Of a stretch of 34,404 nt of DNA, positions 8,872 to 17,189 are shown in pieces. Under the pieces are notes generated by a model. It searched no databases. It was not told the DNA's origin and was given only the letters and a program-made list of their open reading frames with translations. This stretch comes from Nocardiopsis sp. (lineage in GTDB: Bacteria > Actinomycetota > Actinomycetes > Streptosporangiales > Streptosporangiaceae). A program made the translations under genes and the position numbers. Location: positions 1-34,404 of the forward strand of contig JAJKHX010000570.1 in assembly GCA_021154785.1 (NCBI GenBank), read 5' to 3'. Within the stretch, counting starts at the first letter, position 1; each line of letters begins with the position of its first letter.

Positions 8872-10470
8872 CTAATGCCCGCCGAGCCCGGAAGACAACC
8901 GTTCGCCATCCGCCGGCTCCGCCGAGGGCCGGGCCGGCGGGACCGCCGGAGCCGCCGGCCGGGGCGGCTGAGCCGGCAGGGTCGGGTGGGCGGGCAGGAA
9001 GAAAACCGCTAGCACGGCCCCGGCCCCGGCGACCCCGCCGGCCACCAGGCACCCGATCGACAGTCCGTGCAGGAACGCGTTGGTCGCGGCGTCGTGCACC
9101 GCCCGGCCCGCCGCCCCCGGCACCCGGGCGGACACTGCGTACGCGGCCCCCAGCGACTGGTGCGCGATGTCCCTGACCTGCGTCGGCAACCCGGACGGCA
9201 GGCGCGCGGCCAGCCGCGAACCGTACAGCGACGCGTACACGCTGCCGATCACCGCCACCCCCAGCGTCCCGCCGAGGAGCCGGGTCGAGTCGTTGACCGC
9301 CGAACCCACGCCTGCCTGCCGCCGGGACACCGCGCCCATGATCGACTCGGTGGCCGGCGCCGAGGTCAACCCCATGCCCAGCCCGTACAGCACCATCTGG
9401 ATCGCGATGATGCCGTAGCCGAGGGTCACGCTGGCCGTCACGGCGGCCCAGACGTAGAAGCCCGCCATGGCGACCAGGCCCAGGGTGACGATCAGCTTGG
9501 TGCCGAACCGCACCGCGAGCTGGGTCCCGGCCACCGAGCCGATGCCGACCGACAACGCCACCGGCAGCAGGCGCACGCCGGTCGACAGCGGCGCGTAGCC
9601 CCGGACGGACTGGAAGTACTGGGTCATCAGGAAAATGAAACCGAACAGCGTGAAGAACGCCACGGTCACCGCACCGCTGGCCGCGCTGAACCGCATGTTG
9701 CGGAACAGCCGTACGTCGAGCATCGGGTGGGCCGTCCGCCGTTCCCAGCCGATGAACGCCGCCAGCAGCACCGCACCGCCCGCGAACCCGGCGATACTGC
9801 GCGCGCTACCCCAGCCGTAGTCCGGCGCCTCGATGACGGTGAACACCAGCAGTGCCATGGCCGCGGCCGAGAGCACCAGGCCGGGGACATCCGGCGGCGC
9901 GGCCTCCCGGTTCCTGGACCGGGGGGCGCTGACGGCCACCAGGGCGATGGCGAACGCCGCTACCGGTGCCATGGCCACGAAGATGCTGGACCAGCTGAAA
10001 TGCTCGAGCAGCCAGCCGCCGACGATAGGCCCGAGCGCGATTGCCACCCCGCCGACGGCGCCCCACAGGCCGATGGCCCGGGCCCGTTCCCGGCGTTCGG
10101 TGAAGACGTTCGAGATGAGGGAGAGCGTGGCCGGGAACGTCATGGCGGCGCCGAGCCCCATCACGGCCCGGGCCGCGATCAGCTGGGCCGGGCTGGTGGT
10201 GAAGGCCCCGGCCAGGCTGGCGGCCCCGAACACGGTGAGCCCGGCCAGCAGCATCCCCTTGCGGCCGAACCGGTCCGACAGGCTGCCGAAGGTCAGCAGC
10301 AGCGCGGCGAACACGAGGTTGTAGGCGTCGACCACCCATTGCAGCTGAGTGGTGGTGGCGTGCAGTTCGCGCACCAGCGCCGGGAGCGCCACGTTCACGA
10401 TCGTTGTGTCGAGGTTGATCACGAAGGCGGCGAGCAGCAGAGCGACCAGGATCATTGGTTTGGATCTCAT
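8872..10470 (-). CDS. MFS drug-export permease, DHA2 (14-TM) type
   Basis: Start MRSKPMILVALLLAAFVINLDTTIVNVALPALV at 10470; motif A DRFGRKGMLLAG; ALGPIVGGWLLEHFSWSSIF. The ORF-track extension to 10722 overlaps the divergent HxlR gene and is rejected. Confidence 0.92.
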   Translation of the reverse strand: MRSKPMILVALLLAAFVINLDTTIVNVALPALVRELHATTTQLQWVVDAYNLVFAALLLTFGSLSDRFGRKGMLLAGLTVFGAASLAGAFTTSPAQLIAARAVMGLGAAMTFPATLSLISNVFTERRERARAIGLWGAVGGVAIALGPIVGGWLLEHFSWSSIFVAMAPVAAFAIALVAVSAPRSRNREAAPPDVPGLVLSAAAMALLVFTVIEAPDYGWGSARSIAGFAGGAVLLAAFIGWERRTAHPMLDVRLFRNMRFSAASGAVTVAFFTLFGFIFLMTQYFQSVRGYAPLSTGVRLLPVALSVGIGSVAGTQLAVRFGTKLIVTLGLVAMAGFYVWAAVTASVTLGYGIIAIQMVLYGLGMGLTSAPATESIMGAVSRRQAGVGSAVNDSTRLLGGTLGVAVIGSVYASLYGSRLAARLPSGLPTQVRDIAHQSLGAAYAVSARVPGAAGRAVHDAATNAFLHGLSIGCLVAGGVAGAGAVLAVFFLPAHPTLPAQPPRPAAPAVPPARPSAEPADGERLSSGLGGH

Positions 10471-10471
10471 G

Positions 10472-10528
10472 CTTGAGATAGTTAACGGATAACTTGAGAA
10501 AGTCAAGTCAATAGACTTGGAAGTCAAG
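10472..10528. promoter_or_regulatory. Putative operator array in divergent MFS/HxlR promoter
   Basis: CTTGAGA at 10472 and 10493; CTTGA-gaaag-TCAAG 10493-10507; CAAGTC-aata-GACTTG 10504-10519; AAGTCAAG at 10500 and 10521. Direct repeats are spaced 21 bp. Confidence 0.6.
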
Positions 10529-10551
10529 CGGGCCTGAGCTAACCTAGGGTC

Positions 10552-11208
10552 ATGCGCAGCTATGGCCAGTACTGCTCGGTCGCCAAGGCACTGGACGCGG
10601 TCGGCGACCGGTGGACCCTGCTGATCGTCAGGGAGCTCCTCCTGCAGGGCCCGTGCCGGTACACCGACCTCAGAAACGGGCTGCCGGGCATCGCCACCAA
10701 CCTGCTTGCGGACCGCCTGCACGAACTGGAAGCCGCGGGCCTGGTCCGGCGCGAGGAAGCCGCGCCCCCGGTCGCCACGACCCTGTTCAGCCTGACCGAG
10801 GCCGGCGCGGCCCTAGAGCCGTCCCTCGAGGCCCTCGGCGCGTGGGGGATCAGGTACATGGCCGAGCCCGCCGATGACGACGAGTTCCGCAGCCACTGGT
10901 TCACCTTCCCGGTCGAGCTCTTCCTGCACGACAGTGCCCCGGACGGCCCCCCGCTGGCGATCGAGCTCCGCCCCGCCAGCCCGGCCGCGAGCCGGGCCTC
11001 TAGCCGGCCGGCGGTCGTCGAAGTCTCCGGCGGCGAGGTCCGTACCCGGCTCGGCTCGGCCGCGTCCCCGGACCTGATCCTGGACGGCTCCCCGCGGCTC
11101 ATCCTCGGCCTGCTCGGGGCCTATCTCACCCCGGCCGACGCCGAAGCCCTGGGCCTGTCCGTCACTGGCGACCCCGCGATCCTGCGCCGCCTCCAGCCCG
11201 CCAGCTAG
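10552..11208 (+). CDS. HxlR-family winged-helix transcriptional regulator
   Basis: MRSYGQYCSVAKALDAVGDRWTLLIVRELLLQGPCRYTDLRNGLPGIATNLLADRLHELEAAGLV is a classical HxlR signature. Confidence 0.95.
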   Translation: MRSYGQYCSVAKALDAVGDRWTLLIVRELLLQGPCRYTDLRNGLPGIATNLLADRLHELEAAGLVRREEAAPPVATTLFSLTEAGAALEPSLEALGAWGIRYMAEPADDDEFRSHWFTFPVELFLHDSAPDGPPLAIELRPASPAASRASSRPAVVEVSGGEVRTRLGSAASPDLILDGSPRLILGLLGAYLTPADAEALGLSVTGDPAILRRLQPAS

Positions 11209-11373
11209 CGCCGGCTCGGCTAGTACCGGCTCAGCTCGTGCCGGGCCACAGGAAGGGCGGGTGCAAGGTGGTCGCGGGCCCGCGGCGGTAGGGCAGCGGC
11301 GGTCGGCCCCCGGCGGCAGCGCCACGGTCGCCCACGCCTGCAACCCCCGGGCCCGCCCGCCAACGGGGTACCA

Positions 11374-11425
11374 GAGTCGGTGTGCCACCGGGTACGTTCT
11401 TCGGTACCCGGAGTGCCACCGACTC
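11374..11425. terminator. Candidate bidirectional terminator / strong hairpin between convergent genes
   Basis: GAGTCGGTG-(5)-CCGGGTAC-(8-nt loop)-GTACCCGG-(5)-CACCGACTC; no T-tract. Confidence 0.5.
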
Positions 11426-11451
11426 CGTTGGGTGGGGCTCCGCGGCCAGGG

Positions 11452-12495
11452 TTAGTGCTTGGTGGCGACGAAGTAGGCGCTGCCGAGGTCGCCGTCGTCG
11501 CGATGAACCTCGACCGAGGTGAAACCGGCCTCAGCCAGCATCCGCCGGGCCGTCTGCTCGCCCCACATGGTGCCCAGGCCCATGCCGCCGTCGGCCAGGG
11601 ACACGGTCATGCAGTGCATGGTGGACATCGTGTACATGAACGGCCCCAGCGGATGGTCCAGGTTCTCCGTGAGCAGGCTCGAGGAGGAGGTGTCCACGCA
11701 CAGATAGACGCCGCCGGGCCGCAGCGCCGCCGCGATGCTGGCCAGCACCAGGTCGGGCCGGGCCTGGTCGTGGATCGCGTCGAAGGTGGTGATGAGGTCG
11801 AACCGGGCGGTCTCGCCTAGCCGGGCGGCGTCCCGCTCCTCGAAGCGCGCGTTCCCCAGGCCGTCGCGCGCGGCCTCGGCCCGGGCCGAGGCGATCCCCG
11901 GGCCGGAGAAGTCGAATCCGGTGAACCGCGAGCGGGGAAACGTCGCCGCCATCAGGTTGACGGCGTACCCGGAGCCGCACCCGACGTCGGCGACCTCGAT
12001 CCCGTCCTCGAGCCGGCCGGTGAGGCCGGGGACGAGCGGCAGCGTCTTGCCGATCAGGCTGGCGTCCTGCTCGGCGCGGCTCTCCTCGCCCCTGATCGCC
12101 TGGAACTTCGGAAACGCCGAGTAGGGCACCCCGCCGCCGTTGCGGAAGCAGTCCACGATCTGGTCCTCGACCAGCGCCATCAGCCCGATGTACTGCATCC
12201 CGGTGGCCATGTTGTCCATGCCGGCCGCCCGGGTCAGCCAGGCGGCGTGATCGGCCGGCAGCGAGTAGGTCCCGGTCGCGCCGTCATGCTCGGTGATCCG
12301 GCCGGTGGTCATCGCCGCCAGCCACTCCCGCACGTACCGTTCGTCCAGGCCCGCCGCCGACGCGATCTCCGCGCTGGTCGCGGCTGGTTCCCCCGCCATG
12401 ACGTCGAACAAGCCGGTGCGGTGCCCCACGCTCACCATGAGGGCCAGCGAGGCCTCGTTCATCATGCCGAGCATCCGCGCCGCGAACTGTTCCAT
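11452..12495 (-). CDS. Class I SAM-dependent methyltransferase with N-terminal winged-helix-like domain
   Basis: SAEIASAAGLDERYVREWLAAMTTGRI then VADVGCGSGYAVNLMAATFPRSRFTGFDFS and RFDLITTFDAIHDQARPDLVL. Confidence 0.9.
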   Translation of the reverse strand: MEQFAARMLGMMNEASLALMVSVGHRTGLFDVMAGEPAATSAEIASAAGLDERYVREWLAAMTTGRITEHDGATGTYSLPADHAAWLTRAAGMDNMATGMQYIGLMALVEDQIVDCFRNGGGVPYSAFPKFQAIRGEESRAEQDASLIGKTLPLVPGLTGRLEDGIEVADVGCGSGYAVNLMAATFPRSRFTGFDFSGPGIASARAEAARDGLGNARFEERDAARLGETARFDLITTFDAIHDQARPDLVLASIAAALRPGGVYLCVDTSSSSLLTENLDHPLGPFMYTMSTMHCMTVSLADGGMGLGTMWGEQTARRMLAEAGFTSVEVHRDDGDLGSAYFVATKH

Positions 12496-12523
12496 CCCGG
12501 CAGGCTACCGGTGACCCGGCAGG

Positions 12524-13264
12524 CTACATATAGAGGCCGCCGTTGACCGGGTAGACCTGCCCGGTGATGTAGCCGGACTCGGGGTCGGCCAGGAACTCCA
12601 CCACCCGGGCGACCTCGTTGGGCTCGCCGAGCCGCCCCACCGGGATCCGGGCGATGAGCTTGTCCATCACGTTGCCGGGCACCCCCGCGGTCATGTCGGT
12701 GGAGATGTAGCCGGGGGTGACCGAGTTCACCGTGATGCCCTTCGACGCCGTCTCCAGGGCCATGCTCATGGTCAGCCCGAACAGGCCGGACTTGGCCGAC
12801 GCGTAGTTGGCCTGGCCGAAGGCGCCCGACGAGCCGATGACCGAGGAGATGTTGACGATCCGGCCGTAGTTGCGGTCCAGCATGTGCTGCAGGATGGCCC
12901 GGGACAGGTAGAACGCCCCGGACAGGTTGATGTGGATGACCTTGTCCCATTCCTCGGGGGTCATCTTGCGCATCGTCTTGTCGACCGTCACGCCGGCGTT
13001 GTTGACCAGGACGTCCAGCTGCCCGTGCTGCTCGAGCACCTCGGCGATCACCCGCTCGCAGTCCTCGTTGGAGCCGATGTTGCCCTGGTGGACGGTCACG
13101 CCGTGGTCGGCGTACTTGTCGGCGAACTGCTGGGCCGCGTCCCGGTTGGACGAGTACCCGGCCGCGACGTGCACGCCGCGGTTCATCAGCCGTTCGCAGA
13201 TGGCCAGCCCGATCCCGCGGATACCTCCGGTTACCAGCGCGACCTGGCCGTTCATTTCTGCCAT
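12524..13264 (-). CDS. phaB: Acetoacetyl-CoA / 3-oxoacyl reductase, SDR family (PhaB-type)
   Basis: MAEMNGQVALVTGGIRGIGLAI, NNAGVTVDKTMRKMTPEEW, YASAKSG catalytic motif, PGYISTDM; GGAGGTAAC RBS upstream of 13264; directly downstream of phaC. Confidence 0.88.
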   Translation of the reverse strand: MAEMNGQVALVTGGIRGIGLAICERLMNRGVHVAAGYSSNRDAAQQFADKYADHGVTVHQGNIGSNEDCERVIAEVLEQHGQLDVLVNNAGVTVDKTMRKMTPEEWDKVIHINLSGAFYLSRAILQHMLDRNYGRIVNISSVIGSSGAFGQANYASAKSGLFGLTMSMALETASKGITVNSVTPGYISTDMTAGVPGNVMDKLIARIPVGRLGEPNEVARVVEFLADPESGYITGQVYPVNGGLYM

Positions 13265-13304
13265 GGTGTTACCTCCGTTCGGTTGTCGTGCGCAGGTGAG
13301 CGCC

Positions 13305-15032
13305 TCAGCCGAACACGTACTCCCCGGGGGCGTCCGCGAGGGCCGGGTGCTTCCTGCTTCCCAGGTGCGGCGGCTTGATGAGCTCGCCCGCGCGGGCGCT
13401 GGACCACTCGGTCCAGTCCTCCCACCACGAGCCGTTGTGCTTGGCGCCACGGCGGCGCCAGGCTTCCGGGTCGGGCAGGGCGGCCGTGTCGTCACCGGTC
13501 GCCTCGTGCCAGGCCTTGGGGCCGGGCGGGTTGACGATGCCGGCGATGTGGCCGCCGCTGGACAGCACGTACCTGACCTGGCCGCCCATCAGCCCGACGG
13601 TCTTGTAGGACCCGTGCCAGGGCACGATGTGGTCGTTGATCGCGCCGACCACGTAGGTGTCGTTCTTCACCCGGGACAGCGACAGCTGCTGGCCGAGCAG
13701 CTCGAGCTCGCCGCGGGCCAGTTCGTTGCGCATGTACAGCGAGCGCAGGTAGAACGAGTGCATGGCGGACGGCATCCGGGTACTGTCGCCGTTCCAGGCC
13801 AGGATGTCGAACGCGGGCGGCTCCTGCCCCATCAGCCAGTTCGAGACCACGTAGCTGAAGATCAGGTCGTTGGCGCGCAGCATGTCGAAGGTGCCCGCCA
13901 TCTGGCTCGCCTCCAGCACGCCCTTCTCCGCCATCTGCTTCTCCAGCCGCCGTACCGTCTTCTCGTCGGTGAAGGCGCCGAGGATGCCGGGCTCGCTGTA
14001 GTCGAGCAGCGTGTTGAGGAGCGTGATCGAGCCGATCCGGTCGTCGCCCTTCTCGGCCAGGTAGGCCGCGAGCATGGCGGTCAGCGCGCCGCCCAGGCAC
14101 AGGCCGATGATGTCGATCTTGGGCGAACCGGTGATCTCGGAGATGACGTCGAGCGCCTCCCGCGGCCCGTGGATGAGGTAGTCGTCCAGGGTGGTGCCGC
14201 CCATCGAGGCGTCCGGGTTCCGGTAGGAGATCGCGAACACGGTGCGCTCGTGCTTGACCGCCCACTCCAGGAAGCTGCGGTTCGGCGCCAGGTCCATGAC
14301 GTAGTACTTGTTGATCCAGGGCGGGCTGGCCAGCACCGGCACCGAGTGGACCTTCGGCGTCTGCGGCGCGTACTGGATGAGCTCCATCAGGTCGTTCTGG
14401 AATACGACCTTGCCGGGTGTGGCGGCGAGGTTCTTGCCGACCTGGAACGGCCGGGTGTCGACCTGGCGCGGGCGGCCGTTGTTGTTCAGTACGTCATCGA
14501 CGAGGTGGCTGGCTCCGGCGACCAGGCTGGCCCCGCCGGTCTCGAACATCCGCTTCAGCGCGGCCGGGTTGGTCATCAGGAAGTTCGTCGGCGCCAGCGC
14601 GTCCAGCAGGAAGCCGGTCGCGAGCGCGGCCTTGGCGTCGTCCACGGCTTCACCCGAACCTGCCTCGAGCAGGTCATTGACCAGCCGGGACGTAGCCAGG
14701 TGGGCCTGCCGGAGGGCGAAGAAGGCCGGGTTGTCCGTCCACGCCGGGTCCGCGAAGCGCTTGTCCCGGTCCGGGACCGGTACCGGCGGCGGCGCGTCCA
14801 TCCCCATCCAGCGGGCCGCGGCCACCGGGCCGGCCATCGCCACGGACGTCCAGAAGCGCATCGCCGCGGTCGCCGTGGCGGCCGGATTGGCGGCGGCGCG
14901 CCGCAGCACCGAGAACGTGGAGGAGCCCAGGCCCGCCGCGTCGACCGAGCCGAACACGTCGGCATCCGGGGCCACCGCCCCGGCCGCCGACTCCGCGGCC
15001 TGCCACGCCGATTCCTGGTCCGTCATGTCCAC
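13305..15032 (-). CDS. phaC: Poly(3-hydroxyalkanoate) synthase (class I-like PhaC)
   Basis: 575 aa; lipase-like box IIGLCLGGALT with catalytic Cys, GAINDHIVPW Asp, SSGGHIAGIVNPPG His, WWEDWTEW C-terminus. Confidence 0.95.
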   Translation of the reverse strand: MDMTDQESAWQAAESAAGAVAPDADVFGSVDAAGLGSSTFSVLRRAAANPAATATAAMRFWTSVAMAGPVAAARWMGMDAPPPVPVPDRDKRFADPAWTDNPAFFALRQAHLATSRLVNDLLEAGSGEAVDDAKAALATGFLLDALAPTNFLMTNPAALKRMFETGGASLVAGASHLVDDVLNNNGRPRQVDTRPFQVGKNLAATPGKVVFQNDLMELIQYAPQTPKVHSVPVLASPPWINKYYVMDLAPNRSFLEWAVKHERTVFAISYRNPDASMGGTTLDDYLIHGPREALDVISEITGSPKIDIIGLCLGGALTAMLAAYLAEKGDDRIGSITLLNTLLDYSEPGILGAFTDEKTVRRLEKQMAEKGVLEASQMAGTFDMLRANDLIFSYVVSNWLMGQEPPAFDILAWNGDSTRMPSAMHSFYLRSLYMRNELARGELELLGQQLSLSRVKNDTYVVGAINDHIVPWHGSYKTVGLMGGQVRYVLSSGGHIAGIVNPPGPKAWHEATGDDTAALPDPEAWRRRGAKHNGSWWEDWTEWSSARAGELIKPPHLGSRKHPALADAPGEYVFG

Positions 15033-15167
15033 ATCCTCCCGGTGCCGTCCCGCGCAGGGAACCTTTTCCGACGCTACGTCGCCCTGGGGGCGTACGTAAA
15101 GTCGGCTGCCCGGCGCGAATCCTCCGAAACCAGCGTGCGGGACATTAGCGGTATTAGCATCGGCGGG

Positions 15168-15653
15168 TCAGCGCCAGTGGGTCAGCGGCAGCGGGCCGCG
15201 GCTCAGCACGGTCCGGATGGCGAACGTGCTGTGCGCCGCGATGACGGCCGGAATGGCCAGGATCTGGTCGAGCAGCAGGTCCTCGTAATCGGCCATGTCC
15301 CGCGCCGCGATCTCGACCATGTAGTCGTCGGACCCCGTGACCAGGTAGCAGGCCACCACGGCCGGGATGGCGGTCAGGCCGCGCTCGATCTCGTCCGCTG
15401 TCGCCCGGGAGTGGCTTTCCACCCGGACCCCGATGAACGCCGTCAGGCCCAGGCCGGCCCGAGTCCGGCTGACCTCGGCGCGGTAACCCTCGATGATGCC
15501 GCTGGCCTCCAGGGCCTTGACCCGGCGCAGGCAGGCCGAGGGGGACAGCGATACCGCCTCGGCCAGGTCGATGTTGGCCATGCGGCCGTCATGCTGCAGC
15601 CTGGTCACGATGGCGCGGTCGGTGCGGTCTCCTGGCGGTGGCATAAAAATCAT
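15168..15653 (-). CDS. Lrp/AsnC-family transcriptional regulator
   Basis: DRTDRAIVTRLQHDGRMANIDLAEAVSLSPSACLRRVKALEASGIIEGYRAEV plus RAM domain (VTGSDDYMVEIAARDMADYEDLLLDQI). Start 15653 (or 15644); the 16673 start on the track overlaps the divergent permease. Confidence 0.92.
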   Translation of the reverse strand: MIFMPPPGDRTDRAIVTRLQHDGRMANIDLAEAVSLSPSACLRRVKALEASGIIEGYRAEVSRTRAGLGLTAFIGVRVESHSRATADEIERGLTAIPAVVACYLVTGSDDYMVEIAARDMADYEDLLLDQILAIPAVIAAHSTFAIRTVLSRGPLPLTHWR

Positions 15654-15679
15654 CGTAATGCCGATTTGGCCGCATAGTG

Positions 15680-15706
15680 TTGCGCACTGAGCCGCTAGGT
15701 GCGCAA
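15680..15706. promoter_or_regulatory. Candidate Lrp/AsnC operator in divergent intergenic region
   Basis: Perfect inverted repeat TTGCGCAC-N11-GTGCGCAA. Confidence 0.5.
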
Positions 15707-15749
15707 TATTTGCCATCGTATGCGCGATGCTTTCGACGATCCTTGACGT

Positions 15750-17189
15750 ATGAGTACCTCCGCCGCACGAACCCTGTCGGTACCGCGGGCCACCGCGCTG
15801 TACGTCGGCGCCCTGTTCGGCCCGGGACTCCTGCTCCTGCCCGGCCTGGCCGCCCAGCAGGCGGGGCCGGCCTCGATCATCGCCTGGGTGGCCCTGCTCG
15901 GCCTGTCCGCCGCCTTCGCCGCGGTGTTCGCCGCCCTCGGCCGGGCCCTGCCGAACGCGGCCGGCGCGGCCGGCTACACCGCGGCCGGCCTGGGTCGCCG
16001 GGCCGCCGCGGTGACCCGCTGGTGGTTCCTGGCCGGCGTCGTCGTCGGCGCGCCGATCGTCTGCCTGATCGGCGCCAGCTACGTGACCGCGGTGACCGGC
16101 GGCGGCCCGCTGCTGCGCGCCGCCGTGGCGGCCGGGCTGCTGCTCGTGGTGCTTGGCCTGGCCCTTGGCGGGGTCCGCGCCAGCGCGCTGGCCCAGCTGC
16201 TGCTCGTCGCGCTGCTGATCGCCGTGGTGGTGACCGCGGTGGCCGGCTCGGCGCCCGCGGCCCGCGCGGCCAGCTGGACCCCGTTTGCCCCGCACGGCTG
16301 GCTCTCCATCGGCCGGGCCGCCGCCACCTTGATGCTGTCCTTCGTGGGCTGGGAGGCGGTGGCCCCGCTGACCGCGCGGCTGCGGCCCGGCCAGCTGTCC
16401 CGGGTCATCGGCATCGCGTTCGGCGTGACCACGCTGCTCTACCTGGCCCTGGCCGTCGCCACGGTCAGCTGCCTGGGCCGCGGCTCGGACCTGAGCGTGC
16501 CGCTCGCCGACCTGCTCCAGCTGGCTGTCGGCCCGGCCGGCCGGGTGGTGGCCGCCGTAGCGGCGCTGGTTCTCACCGCCGGCGCGGCCAACGCCTACCT
16601 CTCCGGGGCGGCCGAGATGGTGCGCGAGCTGACCGCCGTGCCCAGTCGGAGGGGACCGAACGAGCTGCGCCACCCGCCCCGGTTCAGCCCTCGCGTCTTC
16701 CTCGGTGTCGTGGCCGTGACCGGCCTGATCCTGCTCGGGCTGTCCGCGCTGCGGCTGGCGGACATCGTCGCCCTGGTCAGCGTGCCGACGGCGATGTTCC
16801 TGTGCGTGTACCTGAGCTGCCTGGGGTCGGCTGCGCGCATCCTGCCCGGGAAGATCCGGGCGGTGGCCGCCGCCGGGACGCTGGCCGTGCTCGCCGTCCT
16901 GGCCTTCAGCGGCTGGCCGGCCCTGCTGGCCGCCGCGGTGGTCGCCGCGATCGCCGCGGTGGCGGACCGCGGGCGTCTCCCGGCCAGCGGGCCTACGCTA
17001 GGGAGGGCAGAACAGAGGGGGTGGGCGCGCGGTGACGATAGTTATCGCCGGAGGCAGCGCCGCGGGCCTGTTCGCGGCGCTGCTGCTGGCCCGGACCGGG
17101 CACGACGTAGTGGTGATCGAGCGGGACCGGCTGGATCCCGCACGGCTGCCCGACGTGTACGCCGGCCTGCTAGCCGCCGGGGTGGCTGA
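15750..17189 (+). CDS. APC-superfamily amino acid permease
   Basis: Multiple hydrophobic segments (ALYVGALFGPGLLLLPGLAAQQAGPASIIAWVALLGLSAAFAAVFAALGRALPNAAGAAGYTAAGLG). The last ~60 codons are low-quality and overlap the next frame, so the true 3' end is uncertain. Confidence 0.85.
   Translation: MSTSAARTLSVPRATALYVGALFGPGLLLLPGLAAQQAGPASIIAWVALLGLSAAFAAVFAALGRALPNAAGAAGYTAAGLGRRAAAVTRWWFLAGVVVGAPIVCLIGASYVTAVTGGGPLLRAAVAAGLLLVVLGLALGGVRASALAQLLLVALLIAVVVTAVAGSAPAARAASWTPFAPHGWLSIGRAAATLMLSFVGWEAVAPLTARLRPGQLSRVIGIAFGVTTLLYLALAVATVSCLGRGSDLSVPLADLLQLAVGPAGRVVAAVAALVLTAGAANAYLSGAAEMVRELTAVPSRRGPNELRHPPRFSPRVFLGVVAVTGLILLGLSALRLADIVALVSVPTAMFLCVYLSCLGSAARILPGKIRAVAAAGTLAVLAVLAFSGWPALLAAAVVAAIAAVADRGRLPASGPTLGRAEQRGWARGDDSYRRRQRRGPVRGAAAGPDRARRSGDRAGPAGSRTAARRVRRPASRRGG

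Noticed and set aside
10471-10722. N-terminal extension of the MFS ORF
   Set aside because: Overlaps the divergent promoter and HxlR gene; MRSKPMILVALLLAAF at 10470 is a typical MFS N-terminus.
12927-15677. 916-aa plus-strand ORF opposite phaB/phaC
   Set aside because: Antisense artefact of high-GC codon bias; His/Gln/Arg/Val-rich text, while the minus strand encodes clear PhaB and PhaC.
15654-16673. N-terminal extension of the Lrp/AsnC ORF
   Set aside because: Q/G/R-rich antisense text overlapping the APC permease; a natural start exists at 15653 or 15644.
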